The notes below the pieces were generated by a model that worked only from the letters and a program-made list of their open reading frames with translations, did no database searches and was not told the DNA's origin. Positions 25,485 to 33,864 of a stretch of 48,276 nucleotides of DNA are shown here, piece after piece. The first letter of the stretch is position 1, and each line of letters opens with the position of its first letter. The position numbers were made by a program, and so were the translations under genes. Source of the DNA: Bacteroidota bacterium (GTDB lineage Bacteria > Bacteroidota > Bacteroidia > Flavobacteriales > Flavobacteriaceae); NCBI GenBank assembly GCA_012522045.1, contig JAAYLC010000131.1, forward strand, positions 1 through 48,276, read 5' to 3'.

Positions 25485-27977
25485 TTATCCTTCAAAACCA
25501 CCGTCATCATCCATTCCGCCATTACGTTGCTGGCGCATATTTTTCTTCTGTTGATTGAATCTGTAAATAAAAGACAAAGTAAAAGTTCTGGGGCGCCATT
25601 GAAATTCACTGTCGCTGTTGAAAAAAGGAGTTTCGGTAAAACTACTTCGTTTTCTGGTGTTCAATAAATCACTGACATTAAAAGTAAGCGTGGCATTGTC
25701 ATTAAACATTTCCTTGCTCACAGCCATATCAATGGAAGCCATTCCTTTTGTCCGTGTTTGCGCATTGGTTCGAGGACCGCGATAAAAAGCATTGGTTTGC
25801 CATTCGATTTTGGTCGGCAATTTTATTTTGGAACTAAACCGACCAAAATAACTGCTATTTTCTACACCGTAATTAATATTGTTGTGAATTCCATCAGTTT
25901 TAAAAAGAAAATAATTAAAACTTCCGTTTAACGATATCCATCGAGCGGGATAGTACATAAGCCCAACTTCAAATCCGTAACGTTGGTTTGTCGATAAATT
26001 GATAGGAAGTGTCCGAATCACATTTACTCCGTTGTCCGTAACTTCTCCTGTTTCTTCCTGAACTCTTTCAAAAGCATCGGTTTCATGTTGATAATACACA
26101 GAAGTTGTCAGCGTTAATTTCTCCCATCTTTTCATATAACCAAGATCAAAAGCATCGGAATAAGCAGGGTCTAAATCCGGATTTCCTTGGAAAATATTCG
26201 CTTCGCTTGAGCGCGACGGGAAAGGGTTTAAATACCATCGCCACGGACGGTTAATTCTTCGATTGTACCCTAAAGTTATGTTTTCGCGGTGTCCCAATTC
26301 ATAAGTTAAATTTACTGTAGGAAACAATCCGGTATATTCTTTGTCGAAATTCATATTTATCGGAGCGTCTTCAACCACATTTTCGGCATCCAAATTTCCT
26401 TTTGCAATAGTGTGTTCTAACCTCAGTCCAAGTAAGAATGAAAAACTTCCAAATTTGTTCCCGTATTGCGTATAAAGAGCGTTTACATTTTGCTCATAGG
26501 TAAACAGGTTGGAAATGCTGTCGTTTAAATAATAATTTCCACTGGTTCCGATTTCTTCAAAGAGTTTGTAATCAGTTTCATTTTTATTAAAATCGCCACG
26601 GTATCCGGCTTCAAATTGAGCATTCTCACCAATAGGCAGCACATAATCCACTTGAGCCAAATAATTTTGTCTTTTGAATCTTTCGTCAATTTCTTCGGAT
26701 GGCAGTCGAGAAGGTGCAGGCAGTGTTATTTCATCAGAAATTATAGAAAATTCATCGCTTCGGCTTCTTTCATATTGAAGGTCAGCAGTTAATTTATGAT
26801 TGCCTTCTTCATCAAATTTATTTTCATAATTTAAAGCTGCCTGAAAATTGTAATTGTCATCTTTTTCATCTTCAAACCGAACATTGCGTTCTTCCAAATT
26901 TCCATTTCTATAGTTTAAAACCTCATTGGTTGTTTCGTCGTGATTTCGTCCCAAGCGGTAAAAAGTACTCGCTGTAATTGAAGAGCGCTCGTTGATAAAA
27001 TACTCGATTCCCAAGTTTGTGTTGAACCCTTGTCGCAATCTGTCGTTTTGACGATCCTCAATAACACGGTCAAAATTTGGATCGATAGTGATTGGATTTC
27101 CTAAAGAATCGGTTGTTGTTCTCGAAAAGTAATTATTGTCAAAATATCCGGTTCCCGGTCTGTTATTATAATAGTAGCCGGTGGTATTAAAAATATTAAA
27201 TTTTCGAGTTCGCAAATTAATATTTCCCGTTACATTACTTCCCAAAGGGCTGCTGATGCTTCCGCTGATAGAACCATTTAATCCCAATGTTTTTTCTTTT
27301 TTGAGGATAATGTTTAAAATTCCGGCAGTTCCTTCGGCATCATATCTTGCTGATGGAGAAGTGATTACTTCCACACGCTCGATAGCCTCAGCAGGCAGTT
27401 GACGCAAAGCATCTGTCCCGCCAAATCCGGCGATTGCAGAAGGTTTTCCATTTATTAATATTTTTACATTGTCACTACCTCTCAATGCAATACTTCCGTC
27501 AACATCAACCGTAACCGAAGGCACATTATTAAGTGCATCACTAACAGTAGCGCCTCCAGCAGTGAGATCCTGTCCGATATTATAGATTTTCTTGTCAAGT
27601 CTTACTTGAACTTCTGTAGTTTCTGCACGAATCACAACTTCATTTAAAACAGCTGCATCCATTTCAAGATAAATGGTAGGGTAGGTGATATCAGCGGTAA
27701 TATTTTGATTTTCTAACGTTTGAGTTTGGTATGATATAAATTCAATTTTAATATCATAAGTTCCTCTTGGAACGTCAATTAAAAATGTTCCGTTTTGGTC
27801 GGTGACGCCGCCGGTTACAATTTCTCCTTGTGAATTTGTAAATGATATTGTTGCATATTCTAAAGGATAGTTGCTTCCTTCTTCTAAAACAGTTCCACGA
27901 ACCGTAACATTGCCAAATGATTGTGAAATTGCGCTAGTACACGCGAAGAGCAAGAGGACTGAAAATATAAATCTCAT
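25485..27977 (-). CDS. TonB-dependent receptor-like outer membrane protein with carboxypeptidase-regulatory N-domain
   Basis: An 830-residue outer membrane protein. A Sec signal peptide (MRFIFSVLLLFACTSAISQS) is followed by a CarboxypepD-regulatory-like beta sandwich (about 25-110, VTVRGTVLEEGSNYPLEYAT), then a plug domain (VSDALNNVPSVTVDVDGSIA, LINGKP, AIERVEVITSPSARYDAEGTAGI). A barrel of the OMP_b-brl_3 type follows with many aromatic strand ends. The tail after the last strand is a charged Gly/Asp extension (GGMDDDGGFEG), common in Bacteroidota relatives. No SusD partner is adjacent, so a glycan PUL is not indicated; the ligand is unknown and could be a peptide, metal chelate or other small molecule. 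Confidence 0.9.
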   Translation of the reverse strand: MRFIFSVLLLFACTSAISQSFGNVTVRGTVLEEGSNYPLEYATISFTNSQGEIVTGGVTDQNGTFLIDVPRGTYDIKIEFISYQTQTLENQNITADITYPTIYLEMDAAVLNEVVIRAETTEVQVRLDKKIYNIGQDLTAGGATVSDALNNVPSVTVDVDGSIALRGSDNVKILINGKPSAIAGFGGTDALRQLPAEAIERVEVITSPSARYDAEGTAGILNIILKKEKTLGLNGSISGSISSPLGSNVTGNINLRTRKFNIFNTTGYYYNNRPGTGYFDNNYFSRTTTDSLGNPITIDPNFDRVIEDRQNDRLRQGFNTNLGIEYFINERSSITASTFYRLGRNHDETTNEVLNYRNGNLEERNVRFEDEKDDNYNFQAALNYENKFDEEGNHKLTADLQYERSRSDEFSIISDEITLPAPSRLPSEEIDERFKRQNYLAQVDYVLPIGENAQFEAGYRGDFNKNETDYKLFEEIGTSGNYYLNDSISNLFTYEQNVNALYTQYGNKFGSFSFLLGLRLEHTIAKGNLDAENVVEDAPINMNFDKEYTGLFPTVNLTYELGHRENITLGYNRRINRPWRWYLNPFPSRSSEANIFQGNPDLDPAYSDAFDLGYMKRWEKLTLTTSVYYQHETDAFERVQEETGEVTDNGVNVIRTLPINLSTNQRYGFEVGLMYYPARWISLNGSFNYFLFKTDGIHNNINYGVENSSYFGRFSSKIKLPTKIEWQTNAFYRGPRTNAQTRTKGMASIDMAVSKEMFNDNATLTFNVSDLLNTRKRSSFTETPFFNSDSEFQWRPRTFTLSFIYRFNQQKKNMRQQRNGGMDDDGGFEG

Positions 27978-28101
27978 GAAGTTATTTAAATAAGTTTTAC
28001 CTTAGTTGAAATTATTAGACTTGTCAATGATATAAATAGTTTAAAAGGAACACTCTCAAAATTCTGTTAAGATTATTCCTTGATAAAAAGCAATTGGTTC
28101 A

Positions 28102-28443
28102 CTATAATATATCAATGATTTTTTGGGGAGGTCGTCCAATAATTGCTTTCGAGTTTTTCACCACAATCGGACGTTCTATTAATTTGGGAAAAGCAATCAT
28201 AGCTTCAATAAGTTCGTCATCGGAGAGGTTTTTATCTTTGAAATTTTCTTTCCATTCAGCTTCTTGTGTCCGAATTAATTCTATAGGTTTTATCTTTAAC
28301 AATGAAATTAAATTTCGAAGTTCGTCGGTGGTAGGGGGTGTTTTTAAATAATGAATCACATTGACTTCTTCTCCTTTTTCATTAAGAATTTCCAGAGCTT
28401 CTCGTGATTTGCTGCAGCGCGGATTGTGATATAGGGTTGTCAT
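28102..28443 (-). CDS. arsC: ArsC-family (glutaredoxin-type) reductase
   Basis: A 113-residue thioredoxin-fold protein of the ArsC family. Cys10 sits in HNPRCSKSREAL, the catalytic position of glutaredoxin-coupled arsenate reductases. ERPIVV supplies the second of the family's conserved segments and GRPPQKI the C-terminal one. No other ars gene (arsB, acr3, arsR) is near, so housekeeping or redox roles are as likely as arsenic resistance. It lies 18 bases downstream of prfB on the same strand and probably shares its transcript. Confidence 0.85.
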   Translation of the reverse strand: MTTLYHNPRCSKSREALEILNEKGEEVNVIHYLKTPPTTDELRNLISLLKIKPIELIRTQEAEWKENFKDKNLSDDELIEAMIAFPKLIERPIVVKNSKAIIGRPPQKIIDIL

Positions 28444-28461
28444 GATTTATGAGTTTAAAAT

Positions 28462-29569
28462 TTAAAAACCTTCTTTTTTGGGTTTCTGTCCGGTCATCAT
28501 TAAATAAGATTTGAGAAATGCATCAATTTCTCCGTCTAAAACATCATCCGTATTGGTAGATTCTTCGTTTGTGCGAACGTCTTTAACTAATTTATAAGGG
28601 TGCAATACGTAATTTCGGATTTGTGAACCCCATTCGATTGCCATTTTATTTTCCTCAATTTCAGCACGTTGTGCCATTCTTTTTCGCAATTCTATTTCAT
28701 ACAATTGAGATTTCAACATCTGCATTGCTTTTTCCCGATTGTCAAGTTGACTACGGGTTTCACTGTTGTGAATAATTATTCCGGTAGGGTGGTGGGTTAA
28801 AATCGCTTTGGTTTCTACTTTGTTCACATTTTGTCCGCCGGCACCGCTACTTCGGGCAAAATCCCAGGAAATATCTGCGGGATTAATTTCGATTTCAATA
28901 GACTCATCCACCAATGGATAGACATAAACACTTACAAAACTCGTATGACGTTTAGCGTTGCTGTCAAACGGAGAAATTCTTACCAATCGGTGCACTCCGT
29001 TTTCTCCTTTTAACCAACCAAAAGCATATTCACCATCTATTTCTAAAGTAACCGTTTTAACACCGGCTACATCGCCTTCTTGATAGTTTAATTGTGTTAC
29101 TGTATAGCCGTGTTTTTCTGCCCACATAATGTACATACGCATGAGCATACTCGCCCAATCACAACTCTCTGTTCCACCGGCACCGGCTGTAATTTGAATC
29201 ACTGCGCTCAAATCGTCACCTTCGGAGTTAAGCATGTTTCGAAATTCTAAAGCTTCAATAACCGCTTGTGCTTTTTCTAAGGTGTTTTCTAATTGTTCTT
29301 CGGTGGCTTCTCCTTCATCAATAAATTCTGCAAGTATCTCGGCTTCTTCCATAAGAGCAACAGCCGATTCAAATTCCGTGACCCATTTTTTTTTGGTTCG
29401 TAATTCTTTCATAAATGCTTCAGCAGCATTGGAATCATTCCAAAAATTGGGATCAAAAGTTTTCTCTTCATCGTTGGTAATTTCAATTTTTTTACCTTCA
29501 ATGTCAAAGATAGCGCCTCAAAGCATCTAACCGCACTTTAAGGTCTTTCATTAGGTCTGATGATGTCAT
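28462..29569 (-). CDS. prfB: Peptide chain release factor 2 with programmed +1 frameshift
   Basis: RF2 ends translation at UGA and UAA. The coding sequence is split: 21 codons from the ATG (29569-29507), then CTT TGA C, where a +1 slip skips the T at 29506 and continues GAC to the end, giving about 368 residues, the normal RF2 size. The second frame has the catalytic GGQ in SSGAGGQNVNKVETK, and the stop-recognition region lies around HRLVRISPFDSNAKRHTSF, containing the RF2-type SPF tripeptide. Low RF2 levels favour the slip, so the gene autoregulates. The internal ATG at 29412 is not the true start. Confidence 0.96.
29503..29518 (-). other. Programmed +1 frameshift site of prfB
   Basis: On the minus strand the site reads AGG CGC TAT CTT TGA C. 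It combines an internal Shine-Dalgarno-like AGG, the CTT slippery codon, an in-frame UGA and a following C, the elements known from Escherichia coli prfB. The upstream sequence leucine-arginine-arginine-tyrosine-leucine also matches the classical site. Confidence 0.95.
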
Positions 29570-29670
29570 AATCTGTTATTCTAATTAGAAAAATTAATCA
29601 AAAACGATAAGAATGCAAAAATACTACTAACTTCGTGAGCAGGAAAATAAATATCGGGGGTAATTTATTT

Positions 29671-29678
29671 TATATTTG
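29671..29678 (+). promoter_or_regulatory. -7 element upstream of pncB
   Basis: TATATTTG is a perfect TAnnTTTG, 28 bases before the TTG start of the nicotinate phosphoribosyltransferase gene. No clear -33 TTG is visible. Confidence 0.45.
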
Positions 29679-29706
29679 AGATTATAAACATGATTAACAC
29701 TTTTCA

Positions 29707-31101
29707 TTGGAACTAACAGCACTTTATACCGACCTCTATCAATTGACAATGGCACAGGTTTATTTTGATAAAAAATCTGACACCCGCGCTGTTTTTGATT
29801 ACTACTACAGAACCAACCCATTTAAAGGAGGATATATTGTTTTTGCAGGTTTGGAGGATATTCTTAAGATTATTGATGAATACCGTTTCACGGATTCGGA
29901 TCTTGAATATTTGTCTGCATACAATTTTAGTAAAGATTTTCTCGACTATTTAAAAACTTTCAAATTTAACGGCAACATTTTTTCAGTTAGGGAAGGGGAT
30001 GTCGTATTTCCCAATTGTCCGATTTTGCAGGTTGAAGCAAATATCATCGAAGCACAAATTATTGAAACGGTTCTCTTGAACATTTTAAATTTTCAATCGC
30101 TTATTGCAACAAAAGCCAGCAGAATCAGACATAGTGCACCCAATGAGATTTTACTTGAAATGGGACTCCGACGGTCGCAAGCAACCGGCGGATATTATGC
30201 CACACGTGCTGCTATTATAGGCGGATTTGACAGTACTAGCAATGTGTTGGCTGCAAAGGATTTTAACATTCCGTGTTCGGGAACAATGGCGCATTCTTTT
30301 ATTCAAACGTATCAAAGCGAGCTTGAAGCATTTCGTGATTTCGCTAAAATCAGACCCAAAGATTGTGTTTTATTGGTCGACACGTACAACACTTTAAAAA
30401 GTGGAATTCCCAATGCAATTACAGTGGCGAAAGAAATGGAAAATCAGGGCGAAAAATTAATGGGCGTTCGCTTAGACAGTGGCGATTTGGCTTATCTTGC
30501 TAAAAAAAGCAGGAAAATGTTGGATCAAGCGAATTTAAATTATGTAAAAATTGTCGCATCCAATCAATTGGATGAATATGTAATTAAAAGTTTAAAAGAA
30601 CAACAAGCTCCTATCGATATTTATGGCGTAGGAACAAATTTGGTTACCGGGCATCCCAATGCCGCGCTTGGAGGCATTTATAAACTTTCAGAATTTAATG
30701 GTGAACCGCGAATGAAACTTTCTGAAAGCATAGAAAAAATTTCTATTCCTCATCAAAAACAAGTGTATCGCATGATATCAGCTGACGGGAAGTTTTATGG
30801 TGCAGATGCCATTTCAAAAGCAGATGAAACTACCTTGTCTGTGATGGAGCATCCATTTGATGACAGAAAGCGATTAAAGTTGGATAACTTTACGCATGAA
30901 CCTTTACTGACTCAAATTGTATCCAATGGAGAAAGAATAACATCTCCATATAATCTGCATGAAATCGTTGCTTATTCCAAAAAGCGATTGGAAAAATTAC
31001 CCGAAGAATTCAAACGTTTTCACAATCCGCATATTTACAAAGTAGGATTGAGTGAAAAGTTAAAAAGGATTCAGAAAGACATTATCACAGCACATCAATA
31101 A
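29707..31101 (+). CDS. pncB: Nicotinate phosphoribosyltransferase
   Basis: Converts nicotinate and PRPP to nicotinate mononucleotide in NAD salvage. The 464-residue protein starts at TTG: the family N-terminus LTALYTDLYQLTMAQVYF begins right there and the only nearby ATG is out of frame. Motifs include YYYRTNPFKGGYIVFAGLE, LEMGLRRSQATGGYYATRAA, SGTMAHSFIQTY, GVRLDSGDLAYLAKKSRKML and YGVGTNLVTG. It is 8 bases ahead of pncA, which supplies its substrate, so the two form an operon. Confidence 0.93.
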   Translation: MELTALYTDLYQLTMAQVYFDKKSDTRAVFDYYYRTNPFKGGYIVFAGLEDILKIIDEYRFTDSDLEYLSAYNFSKDFLDYLKTFKFNGNIFSVREGDVVFPNCPILQVEANIIEAQIIETVLLNILNFQSLIATKASRIRHSAPNEILLEMGLRRSQATGGYYATRAAIIGGFDSTSNVLAAKDFNIPCSGTMAHSFIQTYQSELEAFRDFAKIRPKDCVLLVDTYNTLKSGIPNAITVAKEMENQGEKLMGVRLDSGDLAYLAKKSRKMLDQANLNYVKIVASNQLDEYVIKSLKEQQAPIDIYGVGTNLVTGHPNAALGGIYKLSEFNGEPRMKLSESIEKISIPHQKQVYRMISADGKFYGADAISKADETTLSVMEHPFDDRKRLKLDNFTHEPLLTQIVSNGERITSPYNLHEIVAYSKKRLEKLPEEFKRFHNPHIYKVGLSEKLKRIQKDIITAHQ

Positions 31102-31109
31102 AAATTAAA

Positions 31110-31718
31110 ATGAAAACATTAATTATAATAGACGTTCAGAATGACTTTATTCCCGGAGGATCGTTGGCAGTTCCTGAAGGTGATAAAATCATACCGCTCA
31201 TTAATTCGATTCAAGATAAATTTGATTTGGTGGTTGCTTCTCAAGATTGGCATCCTGAAGATCACATTAGTTTTGCGTCGAACAATCCGGGAAAAAAGAT
31301 TTTCGATCAAATTCAAGTTCACGGACAACAACAAACGTTATGGCCAAATCACTGTGTTCAAGAAAGCAAAGGTGCTGAATTTCATCCGCAATTAAATACC
31401 CGCAGAATAGAAGCCATATTCAGAAAAGGAACCGATAAAAACATCGACAGTTACAGCGTTTTTTACGACAACGGACATTTAAAATCAACCGGATTGACAG
31501 GATATTTAAAAGCCCAAGGTGCATCACAACTTTATATGTGCGGATTGGCTTCGGATTTTTGTGTTTATTATTCTTTGATGGATGCGTTTAAAGAAGGATT
31601 TGCTTGTTTTTTCATAGAAGATGCTTCCAGACCTATCAATTCCGAGCAATTAGAAAAACAAAAAGAAGAAATGAGGTATCATGGAATACAAATAATTTCA
31701 GCTTCCGATATTGAATAA
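31110..31718 (+). CDS. pncA: Nicotinamidase
   Basis: Deamidates nicotinamide to nicotinate for PncB. The 202-residue isochorismatase-fold enzyme shows its catalytic triad Asp8 (IDVQNDF), Lys106 (IFRKGTD) and Cys151 (SDFCVYYS). Metal ligands by family are Asp46, His48 (SQDWHPEDH) and His81 (LWPNHCV). It is translated from an ATG 8 bases after pncB and is followed by a clear terminator. Confidence 0.95.
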   Translation: MKTLIIIDVQNDFIPGGSLAVPEGDKIIPLINSIQDKFDLVVASQDWHPEDHISFASNNPGKKIFDQIQVHGQQQTLWPNHCVQESKGAEFHPQLNTRRIEAIFRKGTDKNIDSYSVFYDNGHLKSTGLTGYLKAQGASQLYMCGLASDFCVYYSLMDAFKEGFACFFIEDASRPINSEQLEKQKEEMRYHGIQIISASDIE

Positions 31719-31719
31719 A

Positions 31720-31752
31720 AAAAATCCCGAGTTTACGAACCCGGGATTTTTC
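31720..31752. terminator. Bidirectional terminator after pncA
   Basis: AAAAATCCCGAGTT, loop TACG, AACCCGGGATTTTT with one mismatch; A-run before and T-run after. It separates convergent pncA and the LEA-like gene. Confidence 0.8.
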
Positions 31753-31775
31753 GATAGCAATTTCAAATGCTTTTA

Positions 31776-32075
31776 TTAAGATTTGACGCTATCAACTTTT
31801 TTCTCAGCCTGATTTTTATATTCTTTGGCTTTGTCTGCAGCTTTTGACTTTACATCATTATACTTGTCTGAAGCTTTGTCTTTGATTTCGTCATACTTAT
31901 CGGAAATCTTTCCTTCCATTTGTTTTGCTTTGTTTTTTAAGCGCTGACCGGTAGCGTTTACTTTGTCTTTTAGCTCTTGTCTTTCCTCGGGAGACAGACT
32001 TCTATACTTCCAATAAGCATAAGCACCTGCTGCAGCTAATCCTAAACCTGCTAATAATCCAACTCGTTTTTTCAT
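31776..32075 (-). CDS. YtxH-like membrane-anchored protein with LEA-type 11-residue repeats
   Basis: A 99-residue protein from the ATG giving MKKRVGLLAGLGLAAAGAYAYW, a glycine/alanine-rich single membrane helix. The rest is a highly charged helix: after SLSPEERQELKDKV come three full 11-residue units, SDKYDEIKDKA, SDKYNDVKSKA and ADKAKEYKNQA, and a partial unit EKKVDSVKS. This period is that of group 3 LEA proteins, which fold along membranes or protect proteins on drying. The family name YtxH fits the short anchor-plus-helix plan. Role in envelope stress tolerance is inferred, not shown. Confidence 0.8.
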   Translation of the reverse strand: MKKRVGLLAGLGLAAAGAYAYWKYRSLSPEERQELKDKVNATGQRLKNKAKQMEGKISDKYDEIKDKASDKYNDVKSKAADKAKEYKNQAEKKVDSVKS

Positions 32076-32214
32076 AAATTTGTTTGTTTTATGTTTTTCT
32101 TGTTTTGATGTAAATATAAAGGGAAAACGCAAAATATAACACTCATTAAACGCACTTTAATACATATTTAGCATAGTATTTAAAAAAATCATAAATCTGG
32201 CGTTTGGATCAAAT

Positions 32215-32224
32215 GCTAATTAGC
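32215..32224. repeat. Perfect 10-base palindrome GCTAATTAGC
   Basis: The palindrome lies between the divergent LEA-like and helicase genes, just upstream of the helicase promoter. A second 8-base palindrome, AGGCGCCT, follows at 32240-32247 within the promoter spacer. They could be operators, but short palindromes arise by chance. Confidence 0.3.
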
Positions 32225-32233
32225 CAACAAAAG

Positions 32234-32265
32234 TTCGTCAGGCGCCTAAAAAGTGCGTATTTTTG
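32234..32265 (+). promoter_or_regulatory. Promoter of the SF2 helicase gene
   Basis: TTCG (32234-32237, one mismatch to TTTG) is followed after 20 bases by TATTTTTG (32258-32265), a perfect -7 element. Confidence 0.5.
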
Positions 32266-32285
32266 CATCCCACAAAAAAATTTTA

Positions 32286-32292
32286 AGAAGGA
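32286..32292 (+). promoter_or_regulatory. Strong Shine-Dalgarno ahead of the helicase
   Basis: AAGGAGA sits 9 bases before the ATG. Most genes in this window lack such a site, as is usual in Bacteroidota, so this one stands out. Confidence 0.5.
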
Positions 32293-32301
32293 GAATTCCA
32301 A

Positions 32302-33864
32302 ATGATTGATGATTTAGAACTATTACGATCTGTTCAAGATAAAAAAACTGATAAAGAATTATACGATTATCAAAAAGGAGCGATTGAACAGATTTTTGAG
32401 AAATTTAAAACTGCTCCGGAAGATTATCACTTGTTGTACCAATTACCGACAGGAGGGGGGAAGACTGTAATTTTTTCTGAAATTGTCAGGCAATATCTCA
32501 AAATCCACAAAAAAAAGGTGTTGGTGATGACCCATCGCATTGAGTTATGCCGTCAGACTTCGGAAATGCTCACAAGTTTCGGAGTGGTGAACAAAGTGGT
32601 AAACAGCACAGCAAACCTTTCAGACCAGAATGAATACAGCTGTTTTGTTGCGATGGTTGAGACTTTAAACAACCGTTTAAATGACGATAAATTAGATATT
32701 TCTGACGTTGGTTTGGTAATTATTGACGAAGCGCATTACAATTCGTTTACCAAGCTGTTCAAGTTTTTTGAAAGTTCATTTATCCTTGGTGTTACGGCAA
32801 CACCTTTAAGTTCCAATCGAAATTTGCCGATGAAAGACAATTACGACGAATTAATTGTCGGAGAAAGCATTCGTTCGTTGATTGACAATGAGTTTTTGGC
32901 CGAAATTGAAATGATTCATTACAACTTGGGACTTACATCATTAGAAATCGGACCCCACGGCGATTATACCGTCAAATCATCAGATGATTTATATTCCGGA
33001 ACCGGAATGTTAGACAAGTTGATTTCTGCTTATTTAAGTCATGCGAAGGGTTCCAAAACTTTGATTTTCAACAACGGTATCAATACATCGATTCAAGTGT
33101 ATTACCATTTGCGCGCTGCCGGTTTGCCGATTAAACATTTGGACAACACTGCGACGAAAAGTCAACGTAAAGAAATTTTGGAATGGTTTAGGACCACTCC
33201 TGATGCCATTTTGACATCGGTCAGTATTCTGACTACAGGATTTGATGAGCCAACCATTGATACGATTATACTCAATCGTGCAACGCGTTCTCTGACGCTG
33301 TATTTTCAAATGATAGGAAGAGGTTCTCGAATCTTGAACAACAAATCTAGTTTTAAAGTCATTGATTTGGGGAATAACTATCAGCGTTTCGGTTCGTGGG
33401 ATGCACCTATTGATTGGCAGTCAATTTTCCGATATCCGGATTATTATTTGGACAGATTGTTGAGCGATGAGGAATTGGAAAGCTATTTTGAATATGAAAT
33501 GGAACCCGAAGTTCGGGAAAAATTTCAAAATTCCGATTCGATTCATTTTAATATGAAAGACGCTTATGAAAAAGCTCAAAAAGCCGGAGAATCCACCAAA
33601 GTAATTTTAGAACGTTCCATTGAACAGCATTCCAAAATTTGTATAGAAAATAGTGAGGATGTTTACGATGCATTAAATTTGGTGAAACTTTTAGATGAAG
33701 AAATAGACGACCGCATTGATAAATACTGTAAATGCATCAGTAAAAGCACACATAACTTTAGGAGTTGGCTTCGCGATGATTACAAACAAAAATTACGTAA
33801 TTACCTGCGTCAGAACTTTGATGAAATTTTCGAGGAAATTCACGGTTATCCGCCTGAGGAATAA
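32302..33864 (+). CDS. DEAD/DEAH-box superfamily 2 helicase
   Basis: A 520-residue SF2 helicase with no extra known domain. Motif I is QLPTGGGKT (Gly51-Thr55), motif II DEAH (142-145), motif III-like VTATP (164-168), and motif VI QMIGRGSR (336-343). The last 130 residues are charged and include a possible metal pair, CKC. The architecture resembles RecQ-free, SSL2/UvrB-like DNA helicases; nucleic acid substrate is unknown. I see no nuclease or partner gene that would mark a restriction or defence system. It ends immediately before the nadB stop on the other strand. Confidence 0.88.
   Translation: MIDDLELLRSVQDKKTDKELYDYQKGAIEQIFEKFKTAPEDYHLLYQLPTGGGKTVIFSEIVRQYLKIHKKKVLVMTHRIELCRQTSEMLTSFGVVNKVVNSTANLSDQNEYSCFVAMVETLNNRLNDDKLDISDVGLVIIDEAHYNSFTKLFKFFESSFILGVTATPLSSNRNLPMKDNYDELIVGESIRSLIDNEFLAEIEMIHYNLGLTSLEIGPHGDYTVKSSDDLYSGTGMLDKLISAYLSHAKGSKTLIFNNGINTSIQVYYHLRAAGLPIKHLDNTATKSQRKEILEWFRTTPDAILTSVSILTTGFDEPTIDTIILNRATRSLTLYFQMIGRGSRILNNKSSFKVIDLGNNYQRFGSWDAPIDWQSIFRYPDYYLDRLLSDEELESYFEYEMEPEVREKFQNSDSIHFNMKDAYEKAQKAGESTKVILERSIEQHSKICIENSEDVYDALNLVKLLDEEIDDRIDKYCKCISKSTHNFRSWLRDDYKQKLRNYLRQNFDEIFEEIHGYPPEE

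Noticed and set aside
25485-27977. SusC of a polysaccharide utilisation locus
   Set aside because: No SusD-like gene or glycoside hydrolase is adjacent, and the barrel resembles the OMP_b-brl_3 type.
28102-28443. Arsenic resistance operon
   Set aside because: Only an ArsC-family gene is present, coupled to prfB; no transporter or ArsR is seen.
28462-29412. prfB as a truncated gene starting at the internal ATG
   Set aside because: The upstream 21 codons plus the CTT TGA C slip site restore a full-length RF2.
32302-33864. Helicase as part of a phage defence or restriction system
   Set aside because: No nuclease, methylase, or other defence partner is adjacent; neighbours are NAD synthesis and housekeeping genes.
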